DNA from: Pseudomonas petrae
GTDB taxonomy: Bacteria; Pseudomonadota; Gammaproteobacteria; Pseudomonadales; Pseudomonadaceae
DNA: 64,000 bases
Direction: 5' to 3'
Assembly (NCBI RefSeq): GCF_021728295.1
Contig: NZ_JAKJXE010000005.1
Coordinates: 62,001-126,000, forward strand
Below the pieces are notes generated by a model. The model did not search any database, was not told the origin of the DNA, and saw nothing but the letters and a program-made list of their open reading frames with translations. The first letter of the stretch is position 1. Each line of letters starts with the position of its first letter. Both the position numbers and the translations under genes were made by a program. This document shows positions 57,401 to 64,000 of this stretch, one piece after another.

Positions 57401-58098
57401 GTCTGGTCACCACCAAATACAACCCGGCGCGGACCTGGACCGCTGAAAACTCCGTCGGCATCGGCGGCGCGTACATGTGCGTCTACGGCATGGAAGGCCC
57501 CGGCGGCTATCAGTTCGTGGGCCGCACGTTGCAGATGTGGAACCGCTACCGCGCGGTGGCCGCGTTCGATGGCAAACCGTGGCTGCTGCGGTTTTTCGAC
57601 CAGATCCGCTTCTATCCTGTCAGCGCCGACGAGCTGCTGACCATCCGCCGCGATTTCCCCCTCGGTCGATACCCGCTGCAGATCGAGCACAGCACGCTCA
57701 ATCTCACGGACTATCAGGCCTTTCTGGCGGACGAGGCGCAGAGCATCGCGGCATTCCGCAACCAGCAGCAGAGCGCGTTCAACGCCGAGCGCGAGCGCTG
57801 GATTGCCAACGGTCAGGCCTCGTTCGAAAGCGACGAAGCGGTGGCCGAATCCACGCAAGAAGCCTCGCTGCAAGATGGGCAGACCAGCATCGACAGCCAC
57901 ATTGCCGGCAATCTCTGGCAGGTGCAGGTCAGCGTCGGCCAGCGCGTTGAGGCGGGGGAAACGCTGGTGATTCTGGAGTCGATGAAGATGGAGATCCCGC
58001 TGCTGGCGCCCCACGCCGGTGTGGTTAGCGACGTACGCGTGCAACCCGGCTCAGCCGTCCGCGCCGGGCAACGCGTCGTCGTACTGGACGCCGGCTGA
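54460..58098 (+). CDS. biotin-dependent urea/guanidine carboxylase
   Basis: A 1212-aa enzyme: biotin carboxylase (LIANRGAIACRILRTLRDL, ATP-grasp loop KSTAGGGGIGMRV, EVNTRLQVEHGVTEQV), two KipA/KipI-like carboxyltransferase domains (from about residue 465 and 795), and a biotinyl domain with ESMKMEIP near residue 1170. It carboxylates urea or, in clusters with DUF1989 proteins and a guanidine riboswitch, guanidine. A REPIN (56744-56835) lies in frame between the carboxyltransferase domains and adds about 30 residues that read as translated repeat. No allophanate hydrolase domain is fused and none is encoded next to it. All catalytic motifs appear intact. Confidence 0.93.
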   Translation: MFDKLLIANRGAIACRILRTLRDLQVGGVAVYAEADAASLHILQADEAHSLGEGGAGGTYLAVDKILAIAQSTGAKAIHPGYGFLSENAAFAQACEDAGIAFVGPTPEQLRVFGLKHTARALAKQHGVPMLEGTELLDSLEDALTAAESIGYPVMLKSTAGGGGIGMRVCSSASELSESFEAVKRLGQNNFSDAGVFIEKYIQRARHLEVQVFGDGCGDVIALGVRDCSVQRRNQKVLEETPAPNLPSGMADELCASAIKLAKAVNYRSAGTVEFVFDSDDQRFYFLEVNTRLQVEHGVTEQVWGVDLVSWMIQLAAGDLPPLVELRAGLQPVGHAIQARLYAEDPGRDFQPCPGLLTSVHFPAADGKHLRIDTWIEAGCEIPPFFDPMIAKVISWAADRASASDGLAQALSETRLYGIETNRDYVRQIIADVPFASGQPWTRCLEGLTYRADTLEVLSGGTQTSVQDYPGRLGYWAVGVPPSGPMDSRSLRLGNVLVGNAEGCAALEITMTGPTLRFNTDAVIAVTGAVIPLTLDGDAQPMNQSLLVSAGSTLVLGTIAGAGARSYLCVRGGLDVPDYLGSKSTFTLGQFGGHGGRALRAGDVLHVAPLVDRSAGEQLALTEIAELQQVRDIRVIYGPHGAPEYFTERYIETFFATHWEVHFNSSRTGVRLIGPKPEWVRADGGEAGLHPSNIHDNPYAIGAVDFTGDMPVILGPDGPSLGGFVCPVTIIEADLWQLGQLKAGDKVRFYPVSVEAARTIFGRSALAREEAGTSDECLAPEPLHSRASALLQGVALISPVVLDIGKDDTRLVARLSGDTHLLLEIGAPELDLVLRFRGHALMQALESKQLTGVIDLTPGIRSLQVHYQPEQLPLNTLLDVVAGEWGGVCASKNLEVPSRIVHLPLSWDDPACQLAIEKYMTTVRKDAPWCPSNLEFIRRINDLPNLEEVHRTVFDASYLVMGLGDVYLGAPVATPLDPRHRLVTTKYNPARTWTAENSVGIGGAYMCVYGMEGPGGYQFVGRTLQMWNRYRAVAAFDGKPWLLRFFDQIRFYPVSADELLTIRRDFPLGRYPLQIEHSTLNLTDYQAFLADEAQSIAAFRNQQQSAFNAERERWIANGQASFESDEAVAESTQEASLQDGQTSIDSHIAGNLWQVQVSVGQRVEAGETLVILESMKMEIPLLAPHAGVVSDVRVQPGSAVRAGQRVVVLDAG
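56744..56835. repeat. REPIN, family A, embedded in the carboxylase gene
   Basis: GCAGGAGCGCGCTTGCCCGCG (from 56744) and TTCGCGGGCAAGCGCGCTCC (from 56811) are the two arms of a standard family A REPIN. It lies wholly inside a reading frame that stays open, translated as GRSALAREEAG ... HSRASALLQG between VRFYPVSVEAA and SPVVLDIGKDD. Confidence 0.93.
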
Positions 58099-58239
58099 TT
58101 AGCGCGGTTGCCGCTTGGGGCTTACCGCTCGTAGCTTCCTAAAGGCATAAAACACGGTCGCATACGCAATACATAGATACCGCCATTGCAATCCGACATC
58201 GCGCCATAGTGGGCACCTTTCCACGTGGCGCGATTTTCC

Positions 58240-61200
58240 ATGAACGACAGCAGCAGCTCCCATCCCGCGAGCAGCCTTGATCTGAGCTCCAACGACAGCC
58301 TGCCCCATGGCAGCGCTTTCAGCGTTTCACCGTTCGCGGAGCGCGTGCGCCCGGCACAATCCCTGGAGCCCAGCGCCGTCGCGCCCGCCCAACCTCACAC
58401 GCTCAACCACAAAAGATTGATGCGCCAGGCCGTCAGCCCGGTCGCTGAGTTGTTCTACGGATCGGTCTGGGTGCTGAAGGCCTGGCACCTCGATCTGGAG
58501 TTTCCGCCCTCGGTCGTCCGCCATCTGGACCAGAGGCTGAAGGAAACGCTGCAGGCCAGATTTGGCGCGCCCATTGACCTTGATGAGCTGGAGGTCAGTT
58601 TTAGCACCGCGCTGGAGCCAGCCGTGGAGGCAGACGGCCGGGAGCGTTTCGAGTTGCGCCTGACGTTGCGCGAGCTGGGCCGGGAAGTGCTGAACCCGCC
58701 CGGGTTGCTCGCACTTCGGCGCTGCGCCGAGCCTGATCGCCCGCTGTCGGCCTCAACGCCGTCCCTGACCGTCTCGGTGTTTTTCGAGTTGCTCTTGAAA
58801 GCCCGATGGACGCTGGAACATGCGCAGATGCAGCGTCGGTTCTGGGAGCGGCACGGTACTGCATGGGAGATGCTCGCCAAGCTGGCGTTTCTCGATGGCC
58901 TGACCCGTTTGCATTCGCGCAAGCGCATCGATAACGAGGGCCATCTGCTGGCGCTCGATGCGCTGGGGCTCACACGTTTCCCGCAACACATTCGGGAGCT
59001 GCAGCCGATAAGGCCGCCGGCACGCTCGGTCGTGCGCGGACTGGCGCTGAACGGCGAGATCATCCCCGGTATCTTCCACGTACGATCCAACACCACGGGG
59101 CATTGCTATGTCCATGTGCTGGGCAGCGCGCCTCACTGCCATGAGTACATCAGCGATGACGCGCCCTGGAAGGCGGATGAGGTGCTGCAGGCGATCAACG
59201 CATCGGCCTGGCATCGGCTGAATCTCTCCCTCGAGAGCGCGCAGACCCTCCTCACGCTGACCGCTCCCTCGGACGACGCGTTCACTCAACTGCGTGTCGC
59301 CCAGCAACGGTTCTGGGCAGCACGACTGACCGGCAGCGACGCAGTTGAATCGCCCGACGCACTCATCGACGACGACCACGCGGCGCTCATGCCCATCGAG
59401 CCAGCGCTGGCAGTGGTCAGCGCCCTCGATTACTGGCAGCACCATGAGCCATTGCTGGCGCGAATCCCTACGCCCCTCGGGGTTGCAAACCGGCTCATGG
59501 GCCAGTGGCTGAGGCAGATGTCTCCCCGGCCCAATCGGGTGCCGTTGAGGAAAACGCACACGCTGATCACAGACCCGCAGCGGGTGTTCATCCGTTACCT
59601 GCCCGGCACGTCGAGGACGCCTTGGGGTCACCCGCGGATTGCGGCGGCGAACGTGATCGTCACGCCGGATGAAACGCCCGTCACGCTGGGTCAGGCACTG
59701 ATCAGCCGGTTCAGGGCGCGTCAGCCTCAGGGGTACGATGACGAAGGCGGTCGCTGGGTCGTGTATGCAGACACGAGCGGCCAAGGGACGTGGTCGACCG
59801 AGGCGGAGTTGAATATCAGCGCGGCCAGCGTCGAGGCGTACATTCAAGGCATCGACTTTCTCGGACTCATGCGGCGCCGACTCGACCAGTTCTGGCAGCA
59901 GCAACACGCCGACGTCGAGCGCTCGCTCTGGTCGACGTTCGTCGGCCAGGCGCTGGTGGCCCTCAAAAGCGGCGATCTTTCCATGGACAGTTTCCAGATG
60001 GTCATCGATGCCGTAGAGCAGGCTCAACAGGTGCATGTGCCGCAGGCGCCGCTTTCCGTGACGGCCCGCATCCGCTGGAGCGCTGTGGGCTTTTACGTCA
60101 GCAATGGCCTGCCACTGAGTTCTGATTGCCCTCCCTGCGTCGGCTTGCTGGTGATGAGCGCTACACACAGAGAAGGCGGGGTGCTTTATCAGGCCGGGCA
60201 GTCCACGCCCTTCGTGCCATTCAGCGATCGTCAGCAGCTCGTCGACCATCTGACCGCCGCCGCTGCAAACCCAGCATGGCGCGAGACAGTGCTCAACTAC
60301 ATGCCGCGCCGTTTTCACGCCAGGCTCAGCTATATCCTCGAACTGTGGGGCGGGGTTCGTGCGCCAGCAGAACCGGTTTCGACCCTGCGCCCCTGGACCG
60401 AGCCGCTGTATAACCCGGATAGCCATGCGGCCCGGCAGCGTCAATTGTGCGAGCAGGAAGTGTCCGGCTCGCCCATGGGATTTATCTGTGAAAGCCTGCG
60501 TCTTAACAGCCAGTACGACGCCGAGGACAGCATCGTGACCGACCGCGAGCAGGCACTCGGCGCCTGGATTCAACACCTCAATCGCCTGCAATTGCTGCTG
60601 GCGCCGATGGCCCTCCTACTGCCGGCGACCTCGATTGCGGCGCTGACGGCCAGCGCGGCCAGCGTTGCATTGAATATTCAGGCCGCCAATCTCCCCGGCG
60701 ACCGTCAGGAAGAACGGCGCCAGGTGATGTTCGCCATTCTGTCCCTGGGGCTGTTGCACATGGCGCCGGCCACGCCACGACTTTTCCAGGCGTTCAGCAA
60801 GCTCGCAGCGCCGACTGCTGCCCTGAGCCGAGGGCTTGGGCGGGGACTTCGACAGGGGCTTACGCGAGGCCAGTCCGCTCTGCCTGCCCGTCGTTTCGGG
60901 GACTGGCTGCGACGTTCGACCCAGCCGCGCAAAACGCTGCTCAAGGCGTTTTTCAATGGGGCTGGACTGATGAAGACATGGCGCGTGGCGGGCAACGCCG
61001 AATTCGGTACTTCAGCGGTTCAGGTGTGGAAGCTGGGACGCAAATTTCTGCTGTGGACATCGGACCGCACCCAGGCACGCACGCTGGTCGTCAGCAGCCA
61101 TGGTTACTACTTGCCATGGACGCGGACGACAGCGATTCCCAACGGTACTGAACTGCGAACCTTCGCGCCCCACGGCCATGAACTGGTTGACCCGATGCTG

Positions 61201-61656
61201 CACCGGATCGCCAGCCAGTCGGTGCGTCCCTACGCGATGCTGAACAGCGCTCAGACGTTGCCCGGCCCGGATGTCGGGCCCTTTCCGGGCTTTCTGGTGC
61301 GGGACACGCTGATGGCGGGTACGACTTTGCCGGGGCGCATAAAAAACTACACCCTCGCGAAATTCCAGAGCGAACACTACGAAAGTTATCGCGACATCAG
61401 CCAGATCGTGCGCAACAGTCACCAACCTCCGTTACCGAGCCCGCTCCCTGCGACGCCCATGGATGTGCTGACCGTGCGCAACCGGTTTGGCATGACCAAC
61501 CCGACCCTGCAGGACCTGTTCGGGGAGTTGCATCGGCAAGGGATTCATTACGACAACATCCTGCTGGTGCATTGCCGCTGCCCTGCCGTGGGATCAATGC
61601 TGGGGCGCTCCCCTTCTTTTGTAGCACCCCAGGGCCAGTCGCCGATTACCCCGTAG
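58240..61656 (+). CDS. large toxin-like protein: DUF6543 (dermonecrotic toxin) and C-terminal Stv domain
   Basis: A 1138-aa protein of a family common in Pseudomonas. A polar Ser-rich N-terminus of about 60 residues is followed by a long DUF6543 'dermonecrotic toxin' region. A hydrophobic segment (LLLAPMALLLPATSIAALTA, near residue 785) comes next. The C-terminal ~200 residues resemble the 'putative adhesin Stv' domain, with TLVVSSHGYYLPWTR, FAPHGHEL, MAGTTLPGRIKNYTLAKFQS and ILLVHCRCPAVGS; the conserved His/Cys/Ser residues could be catalytic. There is no signal peptide and no visible immunity gene. The start is uncertain: GTG 58225 and ATG 58240 both lack a clear Shine-Dalgarno. Activity and secretion route are unknown. 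Confidence 0.8.
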   Translation: MNDSSSSHPASSLDLSSNDSLPHGSAFSVSPFAERVRPAQSLEPSAVAPAQPHTLNHKRLMRQAVSPVAELFYGSVWVLKAWHLDLEFPPSVVRHLDQRLKETLQARFGAPIDLDELEVSFSTALEPAVEADGRERFELRLTLRELGREVLNPPGLLALRRCAEPDRPLSASTPSLTVSVFFELLLKARWTLEHAQMQRRFWERHGTAWEMLAKLAFLDGLTRLHSRKRIDNEGHLLALDALGLTRFPQHIRELQPIRPPARSVVRGLALNGEIIPGIFHVRSNTTGHCYVHVLGSAPHCHEYISDDAPWKADEVLQAINASAWHRLNLSLESAQTLLTLTAPSDDAFTQLRVAQQRFWAARLTGSDAVESPDALIDDDHAALMPIEPALAVVSALDYWQHHEPLLARIPTPLGVANRLMGQWLRQMSPRPNRVPLRKTHTLITDPQRVFIRYLPGTSRTPWGHPRIAAANVIVTPDETPVTLGQALISRFRARQPQGYDDEGGRWVVYADTSGQGTWSTEAELNISAASVEAYIQGIDFLGLMRRRLDQFWQQQHADVERSLWSTFVGQALVALKSGDLSMDSFQMVIDAVEQAQQVHVPQAPLSVTARIRWSAVGFYVSNGLPLSSDCPPCVGLLVMSATHREGGVLYQAGQSTPFVPFSDRQQLVDHLTAAAANPAWRETVLNYMPRRFHARLSYILELWGGVRAPAEPVSTLRPWTEPLYNPDSHAARQRQLCEQEVSGSPMGFICESLRLNSQYDAEDSIVTDREQALGAWIQHLNRLQLLLAPMALLLPATSIAALTASAASVALNIQAANLPGDRQEERRQVMFAILSLGLLHMAPATPRLFQAFSKLAAPTAALSRGLGRGLRQGLTRGQSALPARRFGDWLRRSTQPRKTLLKAFFNGAGLMKTWRVAGNAEFGTSAVQVWKLGRKFLLWTSDRTQARTLVVSSHGYYLPWTRTTAIPNGTELRTFAPHGHELVDPMLHRIASQSVRPYAMLNSAQTLPGPDVGPFPGFLVRDTLMAGTTLPGRIKNYTLAKFQSEHYESYRDISQIVRNSHQPPLPSPLPATPMDVLTVRNRFGMTNPTLQDLFGELHRQGIHYDNILLVHCRCPAVGSMLGRSPSFVAPQGQSPITP

Positions 61657-61819
61657 GCGCGTTGCCGGAGATCACATGCTCATGGCGCGAGACAAGGCCG
61701 CGCGCTAGCATTGGCGGCGTTACACACCCGCGTAAACCCTGATCGCACGCGCAACGAAGGCGCTGTTCGGCGCCTGCCACTGCGTCGATCATCAGAGACA
61801 CCCAGAGGCCGTGCCTTAC

Positions 61820-62038
61820 ATGGACACTCACATCATCGACACGAGCACTTGCCCCGTGTGCGGCGCCAGTAACCGCTGCACCCTGGCTGATCCGCGCACA
61901 GTGGATCAAGCCTGCTGGTGTTTTACCGTCGCCATCGATCCTGAGGTATTGGCAGCGTTGCCCGAAGCGGTGCGTGGACAAGCGTGTCTTTGCCCGCAAT
62001 GCGCAGGCGTTGAGGCGAAGCGTCGCGATGCGTCTTGA
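61820..62038 (+). CDS. cysteine-rich CWC family protein
   Basis: A 72-aa protein with CPVCGASNRC, the CWCFTV motif that names the family, and CLCPQC, eight Cys in total, suggesting zinc binding. Function unknown. ATG 61820 fits the AGAGG at 61803 region; GTG 61811 is an alternative. It overlaps the start of rsuA by 11 bases, the common CWC-rsuA pairing. Confidence 0.85.
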   Translation: MDTHIIDTSTCPVCGASNRCTLADPRTVDQACWCFTVAIDPEVLAALPEAVRGQACLCPQCAGVEAKRRDAS

Positions 62039-62720
62039 CCGTTTCCTCAGCAACCTGCCGCGTTTCAGCCGCAAAGACGTGCGCCTGGTGCTGATCGCAG
62101 GCCGCGTGCAGGTCGACGGGTTGCCGGTAAAAGACCCGCTGCATGAGGTCCGCGAATTCAGTCAGGTGCGGATCGACGACGAAGTCCTTCAGCTCGGCAA
62201 ACCCGCTCGGTATTTCATGCTGCACAAGCCCCAGGGCTGCGTCAGCGCGACCGTCGATCCGCAGCACCCCACCGTGCTCGACCTGCTTGATGAACCCGAC
62301 AAAGACGATCTGCACATCGCTGGCCGTCTGGATTTCAACACCTCCGGGCTGACGCTGATCACCAACGATGGCCAGTGGTCGCGCCGCCTGACGCAACCGA
62401 CCACCAAGCTGGCGAAGGTTTACTACGTTGAAACCGAAGACGAAATCGGCGCGCATTACATCGAGAAATTCACAGAAGGTTTTTATTTCGCGTTCGAGAA
62501 CCTGACGACACAACCCGCCGAGCTGACGATTCTCGGCAGTCATCGCGCCCGGTTGAGCATCGTCGAAGGGCGTTACCATCAGGTCAAGCGCATGTTCGGT
62601 CACTTCGATAACAAGGTGACCCGGCTGCACCGCGAGAGCATGGGGCCACTGATGCTCGACTCCGCGCTGGAGCCGGGGCAGTACAGAGCCCTGAGTGCCG
62701 ATGAAATCGCGTTGGTCTGA
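62028..62720 (+). CDS. rsuA: 16S rRNA pseudouridine(516) synthase
   Basis: A 230-aa RsuA-family enzyme: N-terminal S4 RNA-binding domain (MRLDRFLSNLPRFSRKDVRL), catalytic Asp in AGRLDFNTSGLTLITNDG, and the C-terminal VEGRYHQVKRMFGHF. It isomerises U516 of 16S rRNA. The start ATG 62028 lies inside the end of the CWC gene, so translation is coupled. Confidence 0.93.
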   Translation: MRLDRFLSNLPRFSRKDVRLVLIAGRVQVDGLPVKDPLHEVREFSQVRIDDEVLQLGKPARYFMLHKPQGCVSATVDPQHPTVLDLLDEPDKDDLHIAGRLDFNTSGLTLITNDGQWSRRLTQPTTKLAKVYYVETEDEIGAHYIEKFTEGFYFAFENLTTQPAELTILGSHRARLSIVEGRYHQVKRMFGHFDNKVTRLHRESMGPLMLDSALEPGQYRALSADEIALV

Positions 62721-62803
62721 AACCTGTGTCGAATTGCCTACCTGTCACGAAACGCGTGCAACGTGTCTATGCGCACCCCGTTTTTTCGTCAGGAGACATG
62801 GAG

Positions 62804-63688
62804 ATGAGACCAGAAATCGCTGTGCTGGATATACAGGGCCAGTTCCGGGTTTACACGGAGCTCTATCGGGCAGACGCCGCCGAGAAGACCATCATTCTGG
62901 TCAACGGCTCACTCGCCACGACCACCTCCTTCGCTCAGACCGTGCGCAACCTTCATCCGCAATTCAACGTCGTGCTGTACGACCCGCCTTACGCCGGCAA
63001 ATCAAAACCCCACAACGCCCATGAACGCCCGCTGACCAAAGAGCTTGAAGGCCAGCTGCTTCTGGAGCTCATCGACCATTTCAACGCCGAACTCCTGATG
63101 TCGTTCTCATGGGGTGGCGCGGCGGCGCTGGTCGCCTTGGCCCACCGGCCCAAGCGTATCGAAAAGGCCGTGATCAGCTCGTTCTCCCCCGTCATCAGCG
63201 ACCCGCTGCGCGACTATCTCGAGCGCGGCCGGCAACACTTCGGCACTTACAATCGTCACGGCGTCGGGGAGTTGCTCAACAGCACGTTGGGCAAACACCT
63301 GCCCTCGCTGTTCAAGCGCTACAACCACAAGCACGTCAGCTCCCTGGATTTGCACGAGTACGCGCAGATGCACCACCACATTGATCATGTGTTGGACGCG
63401 AGCAATCATCCTCAGATGAAAGCGGCCAAGCGCATCAACGTGCCGGTGCTGTTCATGAACGGCGCGTGGGACGAGTACACCTCGGCTGCCGACGCCCGCC
63501 ACTTCGCCCACTACATCCGCGACTGCCACTTCACCACACTGCAGAATGCCGGGCACTTTCTGGACATGGAGAACAAGGCGGCGTGCCTGGCATCAAAAAA
63601 TGCGCTGCATGGGTTTCTGAAGCCCGCACCCGAACCCCGGCGCGTTCATTACAGAACGGGGCAGTCGCAACAGGCGTTTGCGGTGTAA
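62804..63688 (+). CDS. rhlA: RhlA-like 3-(3-hydroxyalkanoyloxy)alkanoate synthase
   Basis: A 294-aa alpha/beta hydrolase-fold protein that follows RhlA along its length: TIILVNGSLATTTSFAQTV, PPYAGKSKPHN, the nucleophile in SFSWGGAAAL (Ser near residue 101), Asp in GAWDEYTSAADAR (near 223) and His in AGHFLDMENK (near 251). RhlA joins two 3-hydroxyacyl chains to make the lipid HAA, a surfactant used in surface motility. No rhlB rhamnosyltransferase or rhlI/rhlR follows, as in P. syringae, which makes HAA only. ATG 62804 has AGGAG eight bases upstream; ATG 62798 is too close to it. A general hydrolase is less likely given the match. Confidence 0.88.
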   Translation: MRPEIAVLDIQGQFRVYTELYRADAAEKTIILVNGSLATTTSFAQTVRNLHPQFNVVLYDPPYAGKSKPHNAHERPLTKELEGQLLLELIDHFNAELLMSFSWGGAAALVALAHRPKRIEKAVISSFSPVISDPLRDYLERGRQHFGTYNRHGVGELLNSTLGKHLPSLFKRYNHKHVSSLDLHEYAQMHHHIDHVLDASNHPQMKAAKRINVPVLFMNGAWDEYTSAADARHFAHYIRDCHFTTLQNAGHFLDMENKAACLASKNALHGFLKPAPEPRRVHYRTGQSQQAFAV

Positions 63689-63872
63689 CAGGAATGGGAG
63701 AAGAAAGGGCAGAAGACGGGGAAGCACTGGTTTGCTGCAGACCCTGATGAGTGCCATCGGAAGGCGAATCAGGCGTCGGCCACACGGCATTTGGTCGGTG
63801 CGGCATTTAACGCTTCAATTAACCCGCCGCATCTGGTACAAAGTCAGCCGCTCCAAAGGCGTCGAGTTAAAA

Positions 63873-63946
63873 GCGGGTATAGTTTAGTGGTAAAACGAAA
63901 GCTTCCCAAGCTTTAGTTGAGGGTTCGATTCCCTCTACCCGCTCCA
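63873..63946 (+). tRNA. tRNA-Gly (anticodon CCC)
   Basis: A complete cloverleaf: acceptor GCGGGTA paired with TACCCGC, D-arm with GTTTAGTGGTAAAAC, anticodon stem AAAGC/GCTTT around the loop TTCCCAA (anticodon CCC at 63905-63907), T-loop GGTTCGATTCC and encoded CCA end. The single G:N discriminator layout fits glycine. The 63689-63872 gap before it holds no gene; tRNA genes like this are frequent integration sites, but no integrase is seen in the 54 bases that remain. Confidence 0.97.
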
Positions 63947-64000
63947 TCTTCCCCAGTGTTTCCGGGCCTTTCAGCCGCCCCCCCTCTCTCTGAATCAACC

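Noticed and set aside
63873..64000. tRNA-Gly(CCC) as the attachment site of a genomic island
   Set aside because: Only 54 bases after the tRNA are visible, with no integrase and no repeated tRNA 3' end in the window.

Overview
The window is GC-rich, densely coded gammaproteobacterial DNA. Gene content and order point to Pseudomonas, most like the P. syringae / P. fluorescens lineages. The main evidence is algU-mucA-mucB-mucD without mucC, the lepA-lepB-rnc-era-recO-pdxJ block, gcd behind an OprB porin, a solitary rhlA-type gene, a second Lon protease, and two families of Pseudomonas-type REP palindromes. Species assignment is inference; no rRNA or other definitive marker is present.

Layout. 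1-7.1 kb: 3' part of an FMN glutamate-synthase-like gene, a decayed opgC, a large GT51/transpeptidase protein, and a yqjI-yqjH pair (His-rich PadR repressor and ferric-siderophore reductase) behind a palindromic operator. 7.2-12.9 kb: Pr6Pr membrane protein, VF530 protein, REPIN-filled spacer, then OprB porin and membrane glucose dehydrogenase (periplasmic glucose oxidation). 12.9-17.3 kb, minus strand: four translationally coupled genes (cupredoxin-like protein, membrane GGDEF/EAL protein, DUF3034 protein, truncated-haemoglobin lipoprotein); the GGDEF/EAL gene carries one in-frame amber codon. 17.4-24.5 kb: AsrA-like Lon behind a sigma32-type promoter, chagasin-like lipoprotein, chemoreceptor, cmoA-cmoB. 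24.6-35.2 kb, minus strand: pdxJ, recO, era, rnc, DUF4845, lepB, lepA, mucD, mucB, mucA, algU, with a matching AlgU-type autoregulatory promoter. 35.6-39.9 kb: nadB, ygfX/sdhE, ygfZ, HDOD protein. 39.9-46.6 kb: tctE-tctD divergent from tctC-tctB-tctA and an AbrB-family membrane protein; four exact 11-bp repeats lie in the divergent spacer. 46.7-49.9 kb: ung, an enoyl-CoA hydratase/HIBYL-CoA hydrolase homologue, a tandem REPIN array, a Gly-rich lipoprotein.

50.1-58.1 kb is the most striking region. A guanidine-I (ykkC) riboswitch with an apparent terminator platform precedes an ABC transporter, two DUF1989 proteins and a biotin-dependent 'urea' carboxylase. Together they read as guanidine uptake, ATP-dependent carboxylation and carboxyguanidine deimination. 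The allophanate hydrolase that would finish the pathway is not beside them, and a REPIN is embedded in frame in the carboxylase. After this come a 1138-aa DUF6543/Stv toxin-like protein, a CWC protein, RsuA, an RhlA-like biosurfactant enzyme and tRNA-Gly(CCC).

REPINs of two families punctuate many spacers, one of the two families also forming a 113-bp tandem array. No REP-associated tyrosine transposase, insertion sequence, CRISPR array or prophage gene was seen.
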